From positions 242,733-306,732 of the forward strand of contig KV908512.1 of assembly GCA_002005505.1 (NCBI GenBank): a stretch of 64,000 nucleotides of DNA, written 5' to 3'. A program made the translations under genes and the position numbers. This DNA comes from Botryococcus braunii (taxonomy: Eukaryota; Chlorophyta; Trebouxiophyceae). The notes under the pieces were generated by a model. That model did not search any database and had not been told where the DNA came from. It worked only from the letters and a program-made list of their open reading frames with translations. Below, in pieces: positions 32,547-43,511 of the stretch (positions are counted from its first letter, which is position 1; every line of letters starts with the position of its first letter).

Positions 32547-34037
32547 ATTTGGTACATCCAACGCGGTGAGTTGCTTGTAATCTCGGTACCGCACGATGTC
32601 GACTTGCGCACGTTGATCATTTCACATTATCATAGCCCGCCATGCAGAGGACATGGAGGTTTGGCAAAGACAAAGGATCTCATTGAAAGACATTTCCATT
32701 GGCATGGATTGTACACGCAAGTGAAGAAGTTCATTGATACTTGTGAATTTTGCCAGAGGAATAAGTCCTCAAATCAGGCACCAGCCGGACCCTTGCAACC
32801 TATTGCTCCACCAGATCAGCCTTTTGATACAATCTCAATGGATTTGATTGTTGATCTACCAGTAGACAAGACCACTGGTGATGATTCTATCTTAGTCATT
32901 GTTGACAAGCTCACCAAGATGGCAAAGTTTCTTTCTTGTCGCAAGACGGTTGGATCAACCGCCATTGCTGAGATGCTGTACAGTAAGGTGTTCGCCGTGT
33001 ACGGCAAGCCTGCTCAGCTCATTACGGATCGTGATCCAAGGTTCACTGGCAATTTCTTTCGTGAATGGTGTTCTGGCCTTAATATCAAGCAATGTTTCAC
33101 GTCAGCTTATCATCCTCAGTCAGACGGCCAGACTAAGAGAATGAATCGCATTTTGGAGGACTACCTCCGTAACTATGTCAATCCACAGGGAGATGATTGG
33201 GTCAAGTACCTCCCTAGTGCTGAATTTGCGATCAATAACGCATATCAGGAGAGCATAAGGACCTCTCCATTCTTTCTGAATTTGGGTCGCCACCCCAATG
33301 CTGTTGAGGGGCTGGAAGCGTTCCTACCCAAAGTGATTCCTAACACGCGGGCACATGTGTTTAAAGTCCAAGAAGCAACGGACGTGCGCCGACGTATTCA
33401 AGACCAAACCAGGGCAGCCCAAGCGTGCTTGCAAGCAGCACATGATCGTGAAAAGTTGTGGGTTCAAGCCCGTGGCAATATTGAAGAGGCACAACAGCGT
33501 CAAAAGAAGCATTATGATAAACACAGGCGCGAAGTCGTGTATCAGGAAGGAGACCAAGTTCTCTTGTCCACAAGAAATGCCGGTCGCAGAAGTGTGCTAA
33601 ACACTAAATTTCTGCCAAAGTTCGTTGGTCCATTCAAGGTGCTGTCGCGGGTGGGTGATGTTGCCTATAAGTTGGAACTCCCACAAGGAATCCGCTGGCA
33701 CAATGTGTTCCATGTAAGCTTGCTCAAGCCGTATAAGCAACCGACACAAGTGGGCACAATGATGCCTCAACCACCTCCGTTACCCCCAGTCATTGATGGT
33801 GATATGTATTATGCAGTTGAGGACATCGTCGGGCACAAGGTGAAAGCTCACCACGTGAATAAGAAGAAACACCACGATGATCCAAAGCGCAAGGGCAAAG
33901 CCACATACTTGTATCTTGTTAAGTGGGCTGGATACCCATCAAGTGATAATTCATGGGAGCCCGTATCCAACTTTGCGCATAACGCGGAGACCCGTGCCAT
34001 GCTATCAGCTTACAAGGAGAGGAATGGGTTGAAGTGA
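32547..34037 (+). pseudogene. G1 integrase and chromodomain
   Basis: The continuation of G1 pol after copia A. A zinc-binding HHCC region (HYHSPPCRGHGG, then CEFCQ) is followed by the integrase core with D in SMDLIVDLP and D in LITDRDPRF. In the third block HPQSDGQTKRMN the catalytic Glu of the family consensus QTER is Lys (AAG at 33135-33137), predicting a dead enzyme. A C-terminal GPY/F-type region (PKFVGPFKVLSRVGDVAYKL, WHNVFHVSLLKPY) leads to a chromodomain (YLVKWAGYPSSDNSWEP, aa about 445-465). The chromodomain normally directs integration to marked chromatin. Confidence 0.9.
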
Positions 34038-34094
34038 CCTAAATACCCACCTCCCAGGCAGGCCATCCTCTTGAGGCGGGGGGGGGGGGGGGGA

Positions 34095-34788
34095 TGTGAA
34101 AGGTTATGGGCAATCGGCTTTCCCTGTACAAAGCAGACAGGTCGTCAATAGACGAAGTTACTCCAGCTACAGTCCGTACGACTGTCTGCTGAGTGCCACA
34201 CACAACTGTCGGACAAGACTAGCATCTGGTGATGCCCAGCATCTTTCACAACCAGTTCCGTTACATCATTATCTTGTACACAAGCACCGATCAAGCAATC
34301 ACTAGATAAGGCTCTAGACGGCTACGTTCAAGTACATGCCTATACTCCCTGAAGTCACTGTCCCTTATCTGTTTGAGTGACTACAGGGTACACTAAGCTT
34401 GTTCACTCTCACAATAGCAACAATGATACAACACACACTGCCGCACCGTACCTGTACAAAGCAGACAGGTCGTCAATAGACGAAGTTACTCCAGCTACAG
34501 TCCGTACGACTGTCTGCTGAGTGCCACACACAACTGTCGGACAAGACTAGCATCTGGTGATGCCCAGCATCTTTCACAACCAGTTGGTATTCACTCCGGT
34601 GGGGCAGCCTTAAGAGTTCATCCGACAAACGTGTGATCTAGATAGGATTGTACCTTATGTTCGAAAACGTCCAGAATCTGCCGTGTCTCAAGGTACCTTA
34701 TGTTCTCAATGGACCCATATCCTAATAGTGCACACATGAAGATCACTTAAAGCACAAGGCATTCAATAATAATGTTCAGAACTCAACA
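34095..34788 (-). repeat. Copia B 3' LTR (left)
   Basis: 694 bp, apparently identical to the other three copia A/B LTRs, including the internal 135-bp duplication. Confidence 0.95.
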
Positions 34789-34808
34789 CTTCCCCTTGCC
34801 TGCATGCT

Positions 34809-37800
34809 TTAAGTGTATCTTCTCAAACCTAGTGAATCACGATGACCAACAAACACGGGCTTGGCAAGTGGCTTGGTCATAATGTCAGCCACATTGCGTG
34901 CAGATTCCACATAGAGGATATCTACCTGCCCAAGTGCCATAGCTTCCCTAGCGTAGTGGAAGCTTACTGCAACGTGCTTTGTGAATTTGGAATACAGGGG
35001 GTTCCGTAAATTAGAAATGCATCCTTGGTTGTCACAGAAAATTTTGACCCTCCAAGGTGCAGCCCCTATCTCTTCCAAGAAGCCCCTTAGCCAGTTGGCT
35101 TCCTTCACAATATGGCCAGCTGCCATAAACTCAGCTTGCACAGTTGAGGTAGCAACTGAGCTCTGCTTCTTGCTTCCCCAAACCACGGCACTACCATAGA
35201 CTGATAGAACATAGCCAGTGGTGGAATACCTGTGGTCCAGGTCCCCAGCATAGTCGGCATCAACATAGCCTTCTAGCTCAGGGCCCTTTCCACCCAGAGT
35301 AAGAGCTAACTCTCTGGTATCTCTCAAGTACTTCAGCACTCGAATGGCCTCATTCCAGTGTGAGGTAGTGGGTGTCATTCTATACCTTGACAACACTCCA
35401 ACAGCCTGAGAAATGTCAGGCCGGGTCGTATTGGCTATGTACAGTAACGATCCAATTAACTCGCAGTATCGATGACCAGGTGGCAGAGGGGTACCAGCCC
35501 CATGTGACATACCATCTGAGGACTCGGGTCTGCTGCTAGCCACGAAGTCCTTGGACATGGGGGTATCAACCCCACGTCCATCATCAGCAACGCCAAACTT
35601 CTCCACAAGAGCATCAATCTTGGGAGTGCAACTCATGGAAATAGTGCCCTGAACTCTATTGCGTAGGACCTGACACCCCAGGAAATCATTCACCTCTCCC
35701 AAATCATGGATGGTGAAGTCCTTCTTCAATAACTCTTTCCCCCACTCAATCTCTGCAACCACTCTGGCAACTATGAGAAGATCATCGACATAAACAAGAA
35801 TAAACGACAGATTACCATCAGGGGCCCTCCTGATGTATACCCCAGCGTCGCTCTTGCACACACTATACCCCATCACGCTCAACTTGTCGCTCAAGGTCTT
35901 GTGCCAAGCCCGTGGGGCTTGCTTAAGACCGTAGAGTGCCTTCCTGAGCTTGCACACAACTCTCGTGTTGCCATTCTCAAATCCTGGTGGTTGGGTCACA
36001 TAGACCTCTTCCTCCAACTCCCCATTGAGAAAAGCTGTCTTGATATCCACTTGGTGGATCTCAAGATTTTGTGTGGCAGCCACTGCCAGCACAGCTCTCC
36101 TAGCACCATAGCTGCTGGTAGGTGCAAAAACCTCACCAACATCTATACCAGGAATCTGTCTGCAACCCTGGGCAACCAATCTTGCTTTAAACCGAGTGAC
36201 ATTCCCATGTGCATCGTTTTTTGTAGAAAAAATCCAATGAACAGGGATAACTTTCTGCCCATGGGGTCTTTCCACATACTGCATAACCTCATGGGTGTCT
36301 AAAGACTCCATCTCCTCTTGCATTGCCTGCTGCCAAAACTCCCACTGAGGTGAGCGCTGGGCTTCCCTCAAGTTTGAGGGCACGTGAACTTTTCCCAACG
36401 TGACAGAAGGTACACTCTGTACCTTATGCTGTGGTGCAGCAGGGCTGTCAGCCTTACTGATGCTGTTCCCTTCTCTCTCTCTCTCTCCCTGGTTGCCAGA
36501 ATAAGGTACATTATGTACCTTATGCTGGGACTGGGCAGTACTGCCGGGATTATCTGATTCCTTCTCAAGTCTCTCTCTCTCTCCTTGACTACTGGACTCA
36601 TGTGCAGCACCCTTACATTCTCGCACCTTCCGCAATGCAGAGGGGAGCAGCAGCTCTCTCTCTCTCCTGGACTCACACTTGGGCACACTACCCAGACTTG
36701 CCTGAGCTGCGCCTACAATGTCAGCCTGCACACCATAAGCATGACTAGCCAGTGACTGGGATTGGGCACCAGCTTCCCCTACTGCTGGCATGTCTAACCC
36801 ACTGCTCTCATCTCTTACATCTGCACCGAACATAGCCTCGACTGTCTCAACCTGCCCCTGCATATCAGGGAGACCAACCATGTTTGGCTCACTCACAATT
36901 GCCTGACCTGGGTCAGGGGCATGCAATGGGATGTCAGAATGCTCTCTCCTAGCCACGCGCTGTACATAACGCTGCTCCCTTGTAAGGGTGGTCCCTGGAG
37001 GAAGGGGAATTTGTGACTTCCCCTGCATTCGCAACCCCTCTTGTACCTTCTGCATTTTTTCTACCTGGGATTGAGTTTCTACACCCCCCCTGGCCAGATT
37101 CTGCATATGCTCAAGCACCGACCACGAGTGCTGAGATGGTTCTGGGGTCCCAACAGTAGAATCCAGGCTGGTGGGGTTTCCTTGGTCATGTGCTGCTGTG
37201 GTCCCGTCTCCAGACTGATCCCCAGCACAAAGTCTAGAGGTCCCAGGAGCCCCAGTGGAAAGCGTCTCCACTCCATGGTCATCCTCCTCATCCCAGAACG
37301 TGGGTGGAGCAGCAGAGGGAATTGCTTGAGGCGTTGCCAGATTCTCACTGCCAAGGGGGGGTGATATCCTAGAATCATAGACAGACCCAGGCTGGACCTT
37401 TGATAGACCCACTCTCTCAGCCCCCCTCAAGTGCTCGATAAAGCTGACGTCCCTACTCTCCTTCCACACTCCATTCCCCACGTACACACGATACGCTTTA
37501 GACTGGGGACAATAACCAGTAAACATCCCAGGGATGGTCTTGGGCCCAAAAACAGACCTTTGGCCACTGGGAATGTGCACATGGGCTACACAGCCAAACG
37601 TGCGCAGCACAGACACATCAGGTTTGACACCAAAGAATAATTCCATGGGGGTCAGGGACCTGCCTGAAGTAGGACCCACATTGTAGAGGAGGGTAGCTGT
37701 CTCAAGCGCCTCCTTCCAAAGGGAGGGGTCTGCTGCAGCATGGACCAACAGAGTCCTTGTTCGCTCCTTCAGGGTCCTATTCATCCTCTCCGCCACCCCA

Positions 37801-40022
37801 TTCTGCTGAGGCGTGTAGGGCGCTGAGGACTCCATCTTAGTGCCCTGCTGAGCACAAAACTCTTTGAATTGCTGGTTCAGGAACTCTGAACCCCTGTCAG
37901 TCCTCACACACTTCACAACCGTGCCTCGTTGGGTCTGCCAAAAACGGAGCAGGTCTATCACAGCCTTTGGGATGCAATCCTTTGACTTCACAGGCAGGGA
38001 GGCAACTTGGTGTGAACTTTCATCCACTACAGTGACCCAATATCGTTCACCTGTGATGGCAGGAGGTGATATGGGACCCACAGTATCCACATGGACTCTA
38101 TCGAGTGGGTGATGTGCAGGCCTGGAAGATACAGGGAAAGGAGGTCTGGAGTGTTTCCCTTGTATACACGATTCACAGTGCTTGGGGCACTCAGAGCAGG
38201 GAGCAAGGGAGATATTGATTCCTGTAACCAGATCTTCCTTGGAGAACCTCTGCATGCTGCTGGCACCAGGATGACCTAACCTAGCATGCCACAGAGATCT
38301 CTCGCTACACACGTGTCCTTTCCTAAGATGAGACGCCTCAGCCATGTGATCAATATGTCTGCAGCCAACTTGCTGCCCTCTGACAGGACTAACAAACTCC
38401 AAAAAAAACAGACCTCGTGCGCGGGTGATATCTCCACACCACCCTTCAGGTCCCTTCATGGCTGTGTAACCACCTGCAGTGTCAGTCAGGAAAGATGCTC
38501 CATCCTGAATTGCACCAGTGACTGAAATGAGGTTGGTATGCGCAGAAGGAACACACTGCACATTGTGCAGCCAGAATACTTCGTGCCTTGCATTCACAAG
38601 GCATACAGACCCAGATGCAATGATTCCTCCCTTGGCGTCTGAGGTTGCCAAGTGCAGAGGAAGAGGCTGTCTATGCATAACTGGATTATGGAGCAATGAG
38701 AGATCATTGACTATATGCACAGAGGCACCACTATCTATTAACCAAGATGTGCTGCTAGCTCCATGCGAAGTTGGGGCAAGCACATTGAGAGAGATAAACA
38801 TCGCCTCACCAGAAGGAGGGGGTGGAGGTGGTAAATGCCACCCCGGAAACGTGTGTTGACTTGTTGGATAGTTATATGCTGAAGGAGGTCCAGGGCTGGA
38901 AGCGGATGAAGGCGGGCCACCCCGGCCAGATCCATGGTCCCACCAGGCTTGAGGAGACGACTGTGGGCCTCCCTGGCCCCAGTAAGCTGCAGGCCCAACG
39001 CTTGCCGCTTGCATGTTTTGATGCAGAGCCTGCAGCTGCCTGAGCGGTCCGCAGTCAGTCATGAAGTGGCCCTTTGCCTTGCAGAAGTGGCATGTAAGCT
39101 CCTCTCTGGGCCTTCTTGCCCTGCCAGGTCCACGCCCCCTGCCACCAAAAGTAGTTGCAGAGGGGCCAGCGGGAGGCTGTTCGTTTGCTGGTAGTGCTGC
39201 TCCAACTCCCGGTACTGCTCCCACTCCTGGTGCAGCTCCAGCGCTTGATGACGCTCCAGCTACCCCCCCAGAGGGACCAGCCACTGCTGCAGCTGCCATG
39301 GCCTGAGGTGTTCCCTCTGCAGGTGGGTCCTTGTACCCACGGCTGGCTGCGGCGCGCAGGATTCTTTGAATCAGCTCCAATGGCGGCTTGTCGGTTGCCA
39401 TAACCTCCAGGGACTCAAGCCTCAGCACAGGAGGGAGGCCCTTCACCATCAGCTCCCCAACATTGTGGTCCAAGAGGATGAACGCGTTGTTTCTGAGACT
39501 TGTAGCCAGATCCATCATTCTGTAGAGGTAGACCTTGAGTGTCTCCCCTGTCTTGATGCCCTGCTCCATTTCCTTGTACCACTCAAGGTTGATGTCTTGG
39601 TTGCTCCCTCCAGTGTGACTGTTCTTCACCCACGCGATGAAGTCGAACGCTGCTTTGTGGCATGAGATCTGAGAATGCCAGATGACTGGAACTGACTGGA
39701 TCAGCCACTGCTTGATGGCTGAGTTCTCCACCGACCCTGGCATTGGCCTCTCCAAAGCCGCTCTGACCCCCTTGGTGTTTGCGCACGCCTCCAAATTTTC
39801 ATACCAAAATTCAAAATTGCGCCCTCCATCATCAAGCATGACAGTCATCTTTGGATTAGAGGTATTGGGGATGTAGGCTGCCTTGTCAATCTCCACCTTT
39901 GGTTCTGCAGTGGCTGATTGTGTCCCGGTCATAGACTGCCCTGGAGTGGCCCCACTGACTTCTCCAGGTTGAGACATTGCTGTTTCACTGCTACTTTCCT
40001 TTTCTTTGCCCCTTTTTGTCAT
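34809..40022 (-). CDS. Copia B gag-pol polyprotein
   Basis: A single frame of 1737 codons with all Ty1/copia functions in the copia order. Gag comes first, with a UBN2-like region about aa 60-240. The zinc knuckle CHFCKAKGHFMTDC is at about aa 311-324. Aspartic protease (LIDSGASVHIV) is at about aa 425. Integrase has an HHCC zinc region (HARLGHPG, CESCIQGK) and D-D-E blocks HVDTVGP, VRTDRGSEF and PQQNGVAERMN. RT has HWIFSTKND, RFKARLVAQG and YVDD (LVYVDDLLIVA). RNase H has EGYVDADYAGD, CDNQGCISN and the terminal TKPLAKP. Gag and Pol share one frame, so the Gag:Pol ratio must be set otherwise, for example by splicing or by protease processing. A Ser/Arg/Glu-rich linker before RT contains GEREREG-type repeats encoded by ct microsatellites. 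Confidence 0.97.
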   Translation of the reverse strand: MTKRGKEKESSSETAMSQPGEVSGATPGQSMTGTQSATAEPKVEIDKAAYIPNTSNPKMTVMLDDGGRNFEFWYENLEACANTKGVRAALERPMPGSVENSAIKQWLIQSVPVIWHSQISCHKAAFDFIAWVKNSHTGGSNQDINLEWYKEMEQGIKTGETLKVYLYRMMDLATSLRNNAFILLDHNVGELMVKGLPPVLRLESLEVMATDKPPLELIQRILRAAASRGYKDPPAEGTPQAMAAAAVAGPSGGVAGASSSAGAAPGVGAVPGVGAALPANEQPPAGPSATTFGGRGRGPGRARRPREELTCHFCKAKGHFMTDCGPLRQLQALHQNMQAASVGPAAYWGQGGPQSSPQAWWDHGSGRGGPPSSASSPGPPSAYNYPTSQHTFPGWHLPPPPPPSGEAMFISLNVLAPTSHGASSTSWLIDSGASVHIVNDLSLLHNPVMHRQPLPLHLATSDAKGGIIASGSVCLVNARHEVFWLHNVQCVPSAHTNLISVTGAIQDGASFLTDTAGGYTAMKGPEGWCGDITRARGLFFLEFVSPVRGQQVGCRHIDHMAEASHLRKGHVCSERSLWHARLGHPGASSMQRFSKEDLVTGINISLAPCSECPKHCESCIQGKHSRPPFPVSSRPAHHPLDRVHVDTVGPISPPAITGERYWVTVVDESSHQVASLPVKSKDCIPKAVIDLLRFWQTQRGTVVKCVRTDRGSEFLNQQFKEFCAQQGTKMESSAPYTPQQNGVAERMNRTLKERTRTLLVHAAADPSLWKEALETATLLYNVGPTSGRSLTPMELFFGVKPDVSVLRTFGCVAHVHIPSGQRSVFGPKTIPGMFTGYCPQSKAYRVYVGNGVWKESRDVSFIEHLRGAERVGLSKVQPGSVYDSRISPPLGSENLATPQAIPSAAPPTFWDEEDDHGVETLSTGAPGTSRLCAGDQSGDGTTAAHDQGNPTSLDSTVGTPEPSQHSWSVLEHMQNLARGGVETQSQVEKMQKVQEGLRMQGKSQIPLPPGTTLTREQRYVQRVARREHSDIPLHAPDPGQAIVSEPNMVGLPDMQGQVETVEAMFGADVRDESSGLDMPAVGEAGAQSQSLASHAYGVQADIVGAAQASLGSVPKCESRRERELLLPSALRKVRECKGAAHESSSQGERERLEKESDNPGSTAQSQHKVHNVPYSGNQGEREREGNSISKADSPAAPQHKVQSVPSVTLGKVHVPSNLREAQRSPQWEFWQQAMQEEMESLDTHEVMQYVERPHGQKVIPVHWIFSTKNDAHGNVTRFKARLVAQGCRQIPGIDVGEVFAPTSSYGARRAVLAVAATQNLEIHQVDIKTAFLNGELEEEVYVTQPPGFENGNTRVVCKLRKALYGLKQAPRAWHKTLSDKLSVMGYSVCKSDAGVYIRRAPDGNLSFILVYVDDLLIVARVVAEIEWGKELLKKDFTIHDLGEVNDFLGCQVLRNRVQGTISMSCTPKIDALVEKFGVADDGRGVDTPMSKDFVASSRPESSDGMSHGAGTPLPPGHRYCELIGSLLYIANTTRPDISQAVGVLSRYRMTPTTSHWNEAIRVLKYLRDTRELALTLGGKGPELEGYVDADYAGDLDHRYSTTGYVLSVYGSAVVWGSKKQSSVATSTVQAEFMAAGHIVKEANWLRGFLEEIGAAPWRVKIFCDNQGCISNLRNPLYSKFTKHVAVSFHYAREAMALGQVDILYVESARNVADIMTKPLAKPVFVGHRDSLGLRRYT

Positions 40023-40412
40023 ACTATTGTCACTTCACCAGCCAAACTTACTCATAAACTTCTGGAATGCAGCAATACCCTACAATTCCCTCCATGTCAT
40101 GGAAATTTACCAGCCAGTCTTGCACAGTAGTAGCAGATATGTTCCCCTCAGAAGTTTGCGCCGGAGTCCGGCCCGACTCACTCAGTGCTTCTAGACAACG
40201 TCTATGAATGATAAAGCACAGCTAAAACTTCAATTATGAATTTCCCAGAAAGGTAAACTGTGAGTAAGATAATGGTCCTGGTACACTCGAGTTCCCTTGC
40301 GCCGCTGCGCCATGCTCGAGCTCCTTTGTTGACGCTTACGTCTGACCCATCCGTAGACGACCTTCACTCCTGCTTTTACTTGGCTCAGCTGGAAGGGCGT
40401 GGGCCCATAACC

Positions 40413-41106
40413 TGTGAAAGGTTATGGGCAATCGGCTTTCCCTGTACAAAGCAGACAGGTCGTCAATAGACGAAGTTACTCCAGCTACAGTCCGTACGAC
40501 TGTCTGCTGAGTGCCACACACAACTGTCGGACAAGACTAGCATCTGGTGATGCCCAGCATCTTTCACAACCAGTTCCGTTACATCATTATCTTGTACACA
40601 AGCACCGATCAAGCAATCACTAGATAAGGCTCTAGACGGCTACGTTCAAGTACATGCCTATACTCCCTGAAGTCACTGTCCCTTATCTGTTTGAGTGACT
40701 ACAGGGTACACTAAGCTTGTTCACTCTCACAATAGCAACAATGATACAACACACACTGCCGCACCGTACCTGTACAAAGCAGACAGGTCGTCAATAGACG
40801 AAGTTACTCCAGCTACAGTCCGTACGACTGTCTGCTGAGTGCCACACACAACTGTCGGACAAGACTAGCATCTGGTGATGCCCAGCATCTTTCACAACCA
40901 GTTGGTATTCACTCCGGTGGGGCAGCCTTAAGAGTTCATCCGACAAACGTGTGATCTAGATAGGATTGTACCTTATGTTCGAAAACGTCCAGAATCTGCC
41001 GTGTCTCAAGGTACCTTATGTTCTCAATGGACCCATATCCTAATAGTGCACACATGAAGATCACTTAAAGCACAAGGCATTCAATAATAATGTTCAGAAC
41101 TCAACA
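40413..41106 (-). repeat. Copia B 5' LTR (right)
   Basis: 694 bp with the same end structure; the PBS hairpin partner arm lies at 40420-40429. G1 3' untranslated sequence resumes at 41107. Confidence 0.95.
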
Positions 41107-41646
41107 GGGAAGCCTAAGCCACATCAATTATGTACGTGAACGCTCACGGTACGTGCTACCGATAGTAGATACTTGAATTGGCACAGAAGCTGGGTCGTCC
41201 TGAGCAAGTGCCTGAACTTGCATTAATGGCAGCGTCGTACAGGGACTGCAGCCCTGCGTCGATGAGCACCGGTCCACTGGAGGGTCTCATCAGCCGACGG
41301 GTGTGTGGGCATAGGACGACGGATCCTTTAGCTCCTCACTTACACGCGATTCCCCAACGCAGCTGGTGGTAGTTGCTAGAAGGACTTACAGCTTATGGGA
41401 GCAGTCCTGACGAGACGGGCCCTCGTCCCCTGAACCACGTCTAGTTGGATAGTTGGGAGGCTGGCCACCTCACTGTTATTTCATGTAGGCGGAGTAGTTG
41501 GTCGCTACTCAGGATCAGGATAACTCACGTGGTCACCCACACGGGCCCTCGCGGTACCACAGGGACCATTGTGTAGTGCATATGATATTTTGCATGTTGC
41601 TGTTTATTGGTTATTGCATGGTCTGTCCGAGGACGGCCAGATACTT
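41107..41646 (+). other. G1 3' untranslated region
   Basis: About 540 bp between copia B and the G1 PPT with no coding signal. It includes the cacccacacgggccc/taccacaggga pair that resembles the linker repeats of G1 pol. Confidence 0.7.
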
Positions 41647-41660
41647 GAGGTGGGGGGAGA
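41647..41660 (+). promoter_or_regulatory. G1 polypurine tract
   Basis: GAGGTGGGGGGAGA directly precedes the 3' LTR, as expected for plus-strand priming. Confidence 0.85.
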
Positions 41661-41863
41661 TGTAACCGCGCTCGAGGACAAGTCCCGAGTAGCAGCGGTA
41701 CAATCGAAAGCGCAGTACGGTTGGAGGTTCGGTAGCTCGTTACAGGGCGTTATACCAGACGGTTGCCTTTGACGGCTGAGACGAGCGAGATACAATGAAG
41801 TAATGTAATGAATGGAATGCCCTTTCCGTGTCCGTAAGCCCTCCTTCTCTTCCAGCTGTTATA
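41661..41863 (+). repeat. G1 3' LTR
   Basis: 203 bp, lacking the 14-bp insertion present in the 5' LTR. It is followed by the GAACT target duplication. Confidence 0.93.
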
Positions 41864-41980
41864 GAACTCTAGAGTTCTGCCATAATTGATCTAGACTAAT
41901 TCCACTTAGATTAAATAGCGTGAGGTAATTCTACGCGGTCTTGCAAGAAGGATATATGCAGCCGGCATGAAGGGCTAGAC

Positions 41981-42454
41981 ACTTGTTTGGGACTGAAAGA
42001 GCACTCCGGGTGCTTATCTCTGATCAGTTGCCTCAAGTGTCTATTCACAGTCGGACTCTGCTTGCTTCTCGACACACAGCAAGAGATCCGACCGAGCTAA
42101 ACACCCTTCGTGCCGGGACATACAGGTAAAGTGCAGTAATATGAGACGACACTCATGAACGGTTGATTAGGAAGAGGTCTAGATAAGAGTATTAGAATAT
42201 TGCTAATGCTTGACTCATCGAACAACGGTAATGCGAACTATCTGACGATATGTAGAATAGGTAGTTTGAATTCCTGAGTAGTGAGAGAAAGCAAGAAGCA
42301 ATGTAATGACTTGTTTGGGACTGAAAGAGCACTCCGGGTGCTTATCTCTGATCAGTTGCCTCAAGTGTCTATTCACAGTCGGACTCTGCTTGCTTCTCGA
42401 CACACAGCAAGAGATCCGACCGAGCTAAACACCCTTCGTGCCGGGACATACAGG
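41981..42454. repeat. 146-bp direct duplication, 328-bp period
   Basis: Copies at 41981-42126 and 42309-42454 look identical (start acttgtttgggactgaaaga, end gccgggacatacagg). The 182-bp middle is unrelated. The ends are not TG-CA, so a tiny LTR element is not proven. Confidence 0.9.
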
Positions 42455-43511
42455 AAACGCCGAGCTCAGAATTGTACAGATTGCCTTTCCTCTTGAAAAG
42501 ACATGTACTCCTAAAAGGAACTGATAAACAATGGTGCCATTGCCGGCATTGCCGGCATGAACAAAGGCATACATGAGATGACTAGAACGATTTTTCACAG
42601 AGAGGTGTGATTAATCAAGCACAAGGTCACGCTATAAATAGTGTCGTACGGTATTCGCACGTGGTTGCCAGATCAACGCGTGACCTTGCAACGCTGGTAT
42701 TTGAGAAGCAAAAAATGGAGTTGAATGTCACTTGCCTAGCACTATCAATGACTTGTGGCATCCTTTACAGGGTTCCGTGCCCAACGGTACCCCCACAAAA
42801 TTTTTCGGTTAGTTAGCGAGATTCAGTCGGGCTGCGGGGTTATAAATGTAGGTTCGAATCGATTGGTCGAATCGCCACCCGGGTTTGTGAGGCCCCGGGA
42901 CCTAGCACTTGGGAGGGACTTACTGGACTGCTCCCGGTCTTGCGACCGGTCTTTCGGACGATAACCGGAGGCTGGCTCCGATCGCGGTTAGGCTAGCACG
43001 GCTCTAACTGGTGGGGCTGGACTCGTGCTGGGCCTTGTGGTTTAGGTGTTATTAGTTTATTAACGGTTTTCTTAAATGGCTTTTGTTTTCTAGGTTGTGT
43101 GTTTTCTTCCCAACGTGTTTTCCTGGAGTTCTTCGTGGGTGTGGGATCGGTGGTCGGGCGGCTGGTGCTGGCCCCTAAATTGTGGTTCAGATCTTCCTGG
43201 AAGTTTGTCGCTACCTAGCTTATGGGTGTTTTGAAACTCCGGTGAGGTTGTTAAGGTGGTGGCTGTATTTTTTCGGGGTGTAAATGGTACTTCCGCGGAC
43301 GGGGTCTGTATAACGTCTTGCTATCAAGGGTATTGTTCTACTCACGTTTATCTTTCAACTTGACAAGTTAATAATGACAATATTATTTCACATTCAGTAC
43401 GAACTTGGGTGTTACCAAACAAATTAACGGTTACCACCGGGACGGTCAATGGCCAAACTCGGCAAGTCAGTGGTGTCACAAAAAGTACTATATTACTGCA
43501 AATGATATGTT
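42455..43511. other. No gene recognised
   Basis: A TATA-like ctataaatag at about 42631 lies between inverted arms caaggtcacgc and gcgtgaccttg. A Pol III B-box-like ggttcgaatcg near 42852 has no clear A box. No reading frame is convincing. Confidence 0.45.

Larger units (their letters stand above)
34095..41106 (-). mobile_element. Ty1/copia element B, intact-looking
   Basis: 7012 bp, LTRs 34095-34788 and 40413-41106. It inserted in a poly-G tract 58 nt behind the G1 stop codon; the flanks read GGGGA (left) and GGGAA (right), so the duplication is GGGA, possibly GGGGA with one G lost. LTR pair, PBS, PPT and an uninterrupted gag-pol are all present, making this the only element here that looks autonomous. 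Different target duplications show that A and B are separate insertions. Confidence 0.95.
21870..41863 (+). mobile_element. Ty3/gypsy chromovirus G1, hosting two copia insertions
   Basis: Bounded by direct LTRs (21870-22086 and 41661-41863, both TGTAAC to GTTATA) and a 5-bp target duplication GAACT (21865-21869, 41864-41868). Without copia A and B it is about 6 kb. Order: LTR, PBS, Gag, partial RT, RNase H, [copia A], integrase, chromodomain, [copia B], 3' UTR, PPT, LTR. It is non-autonomous now, for several independent reasons given in the parts below. The chromodomain marks the chromovirus clade found in plants, fungi and algae. Confidence 0.93.

Noticed and set aside
34981..36302. Plus-strand frames inside copia B (and the same ones in copia A), such as 133 codons at 35901-36302
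   Set aside because: They are shadows of the polyprotein on the opposite strand and occur identically wherever the element is copied.
25537..41106. Interpretation of copia A and B as one segmental or tandem duplication
   Set aside because: Target duplications differ (ATTTG versus GGGA) and flanking G1 sequence is not duplicated, so they are independent insertions.
42800..42880. tRNA gene or tRNA-derived SINE suggested by a B-box-like ggttcgaatcg
   Set aside because: No acceptable A box, cloverleaf or 3' tail could be drawn.
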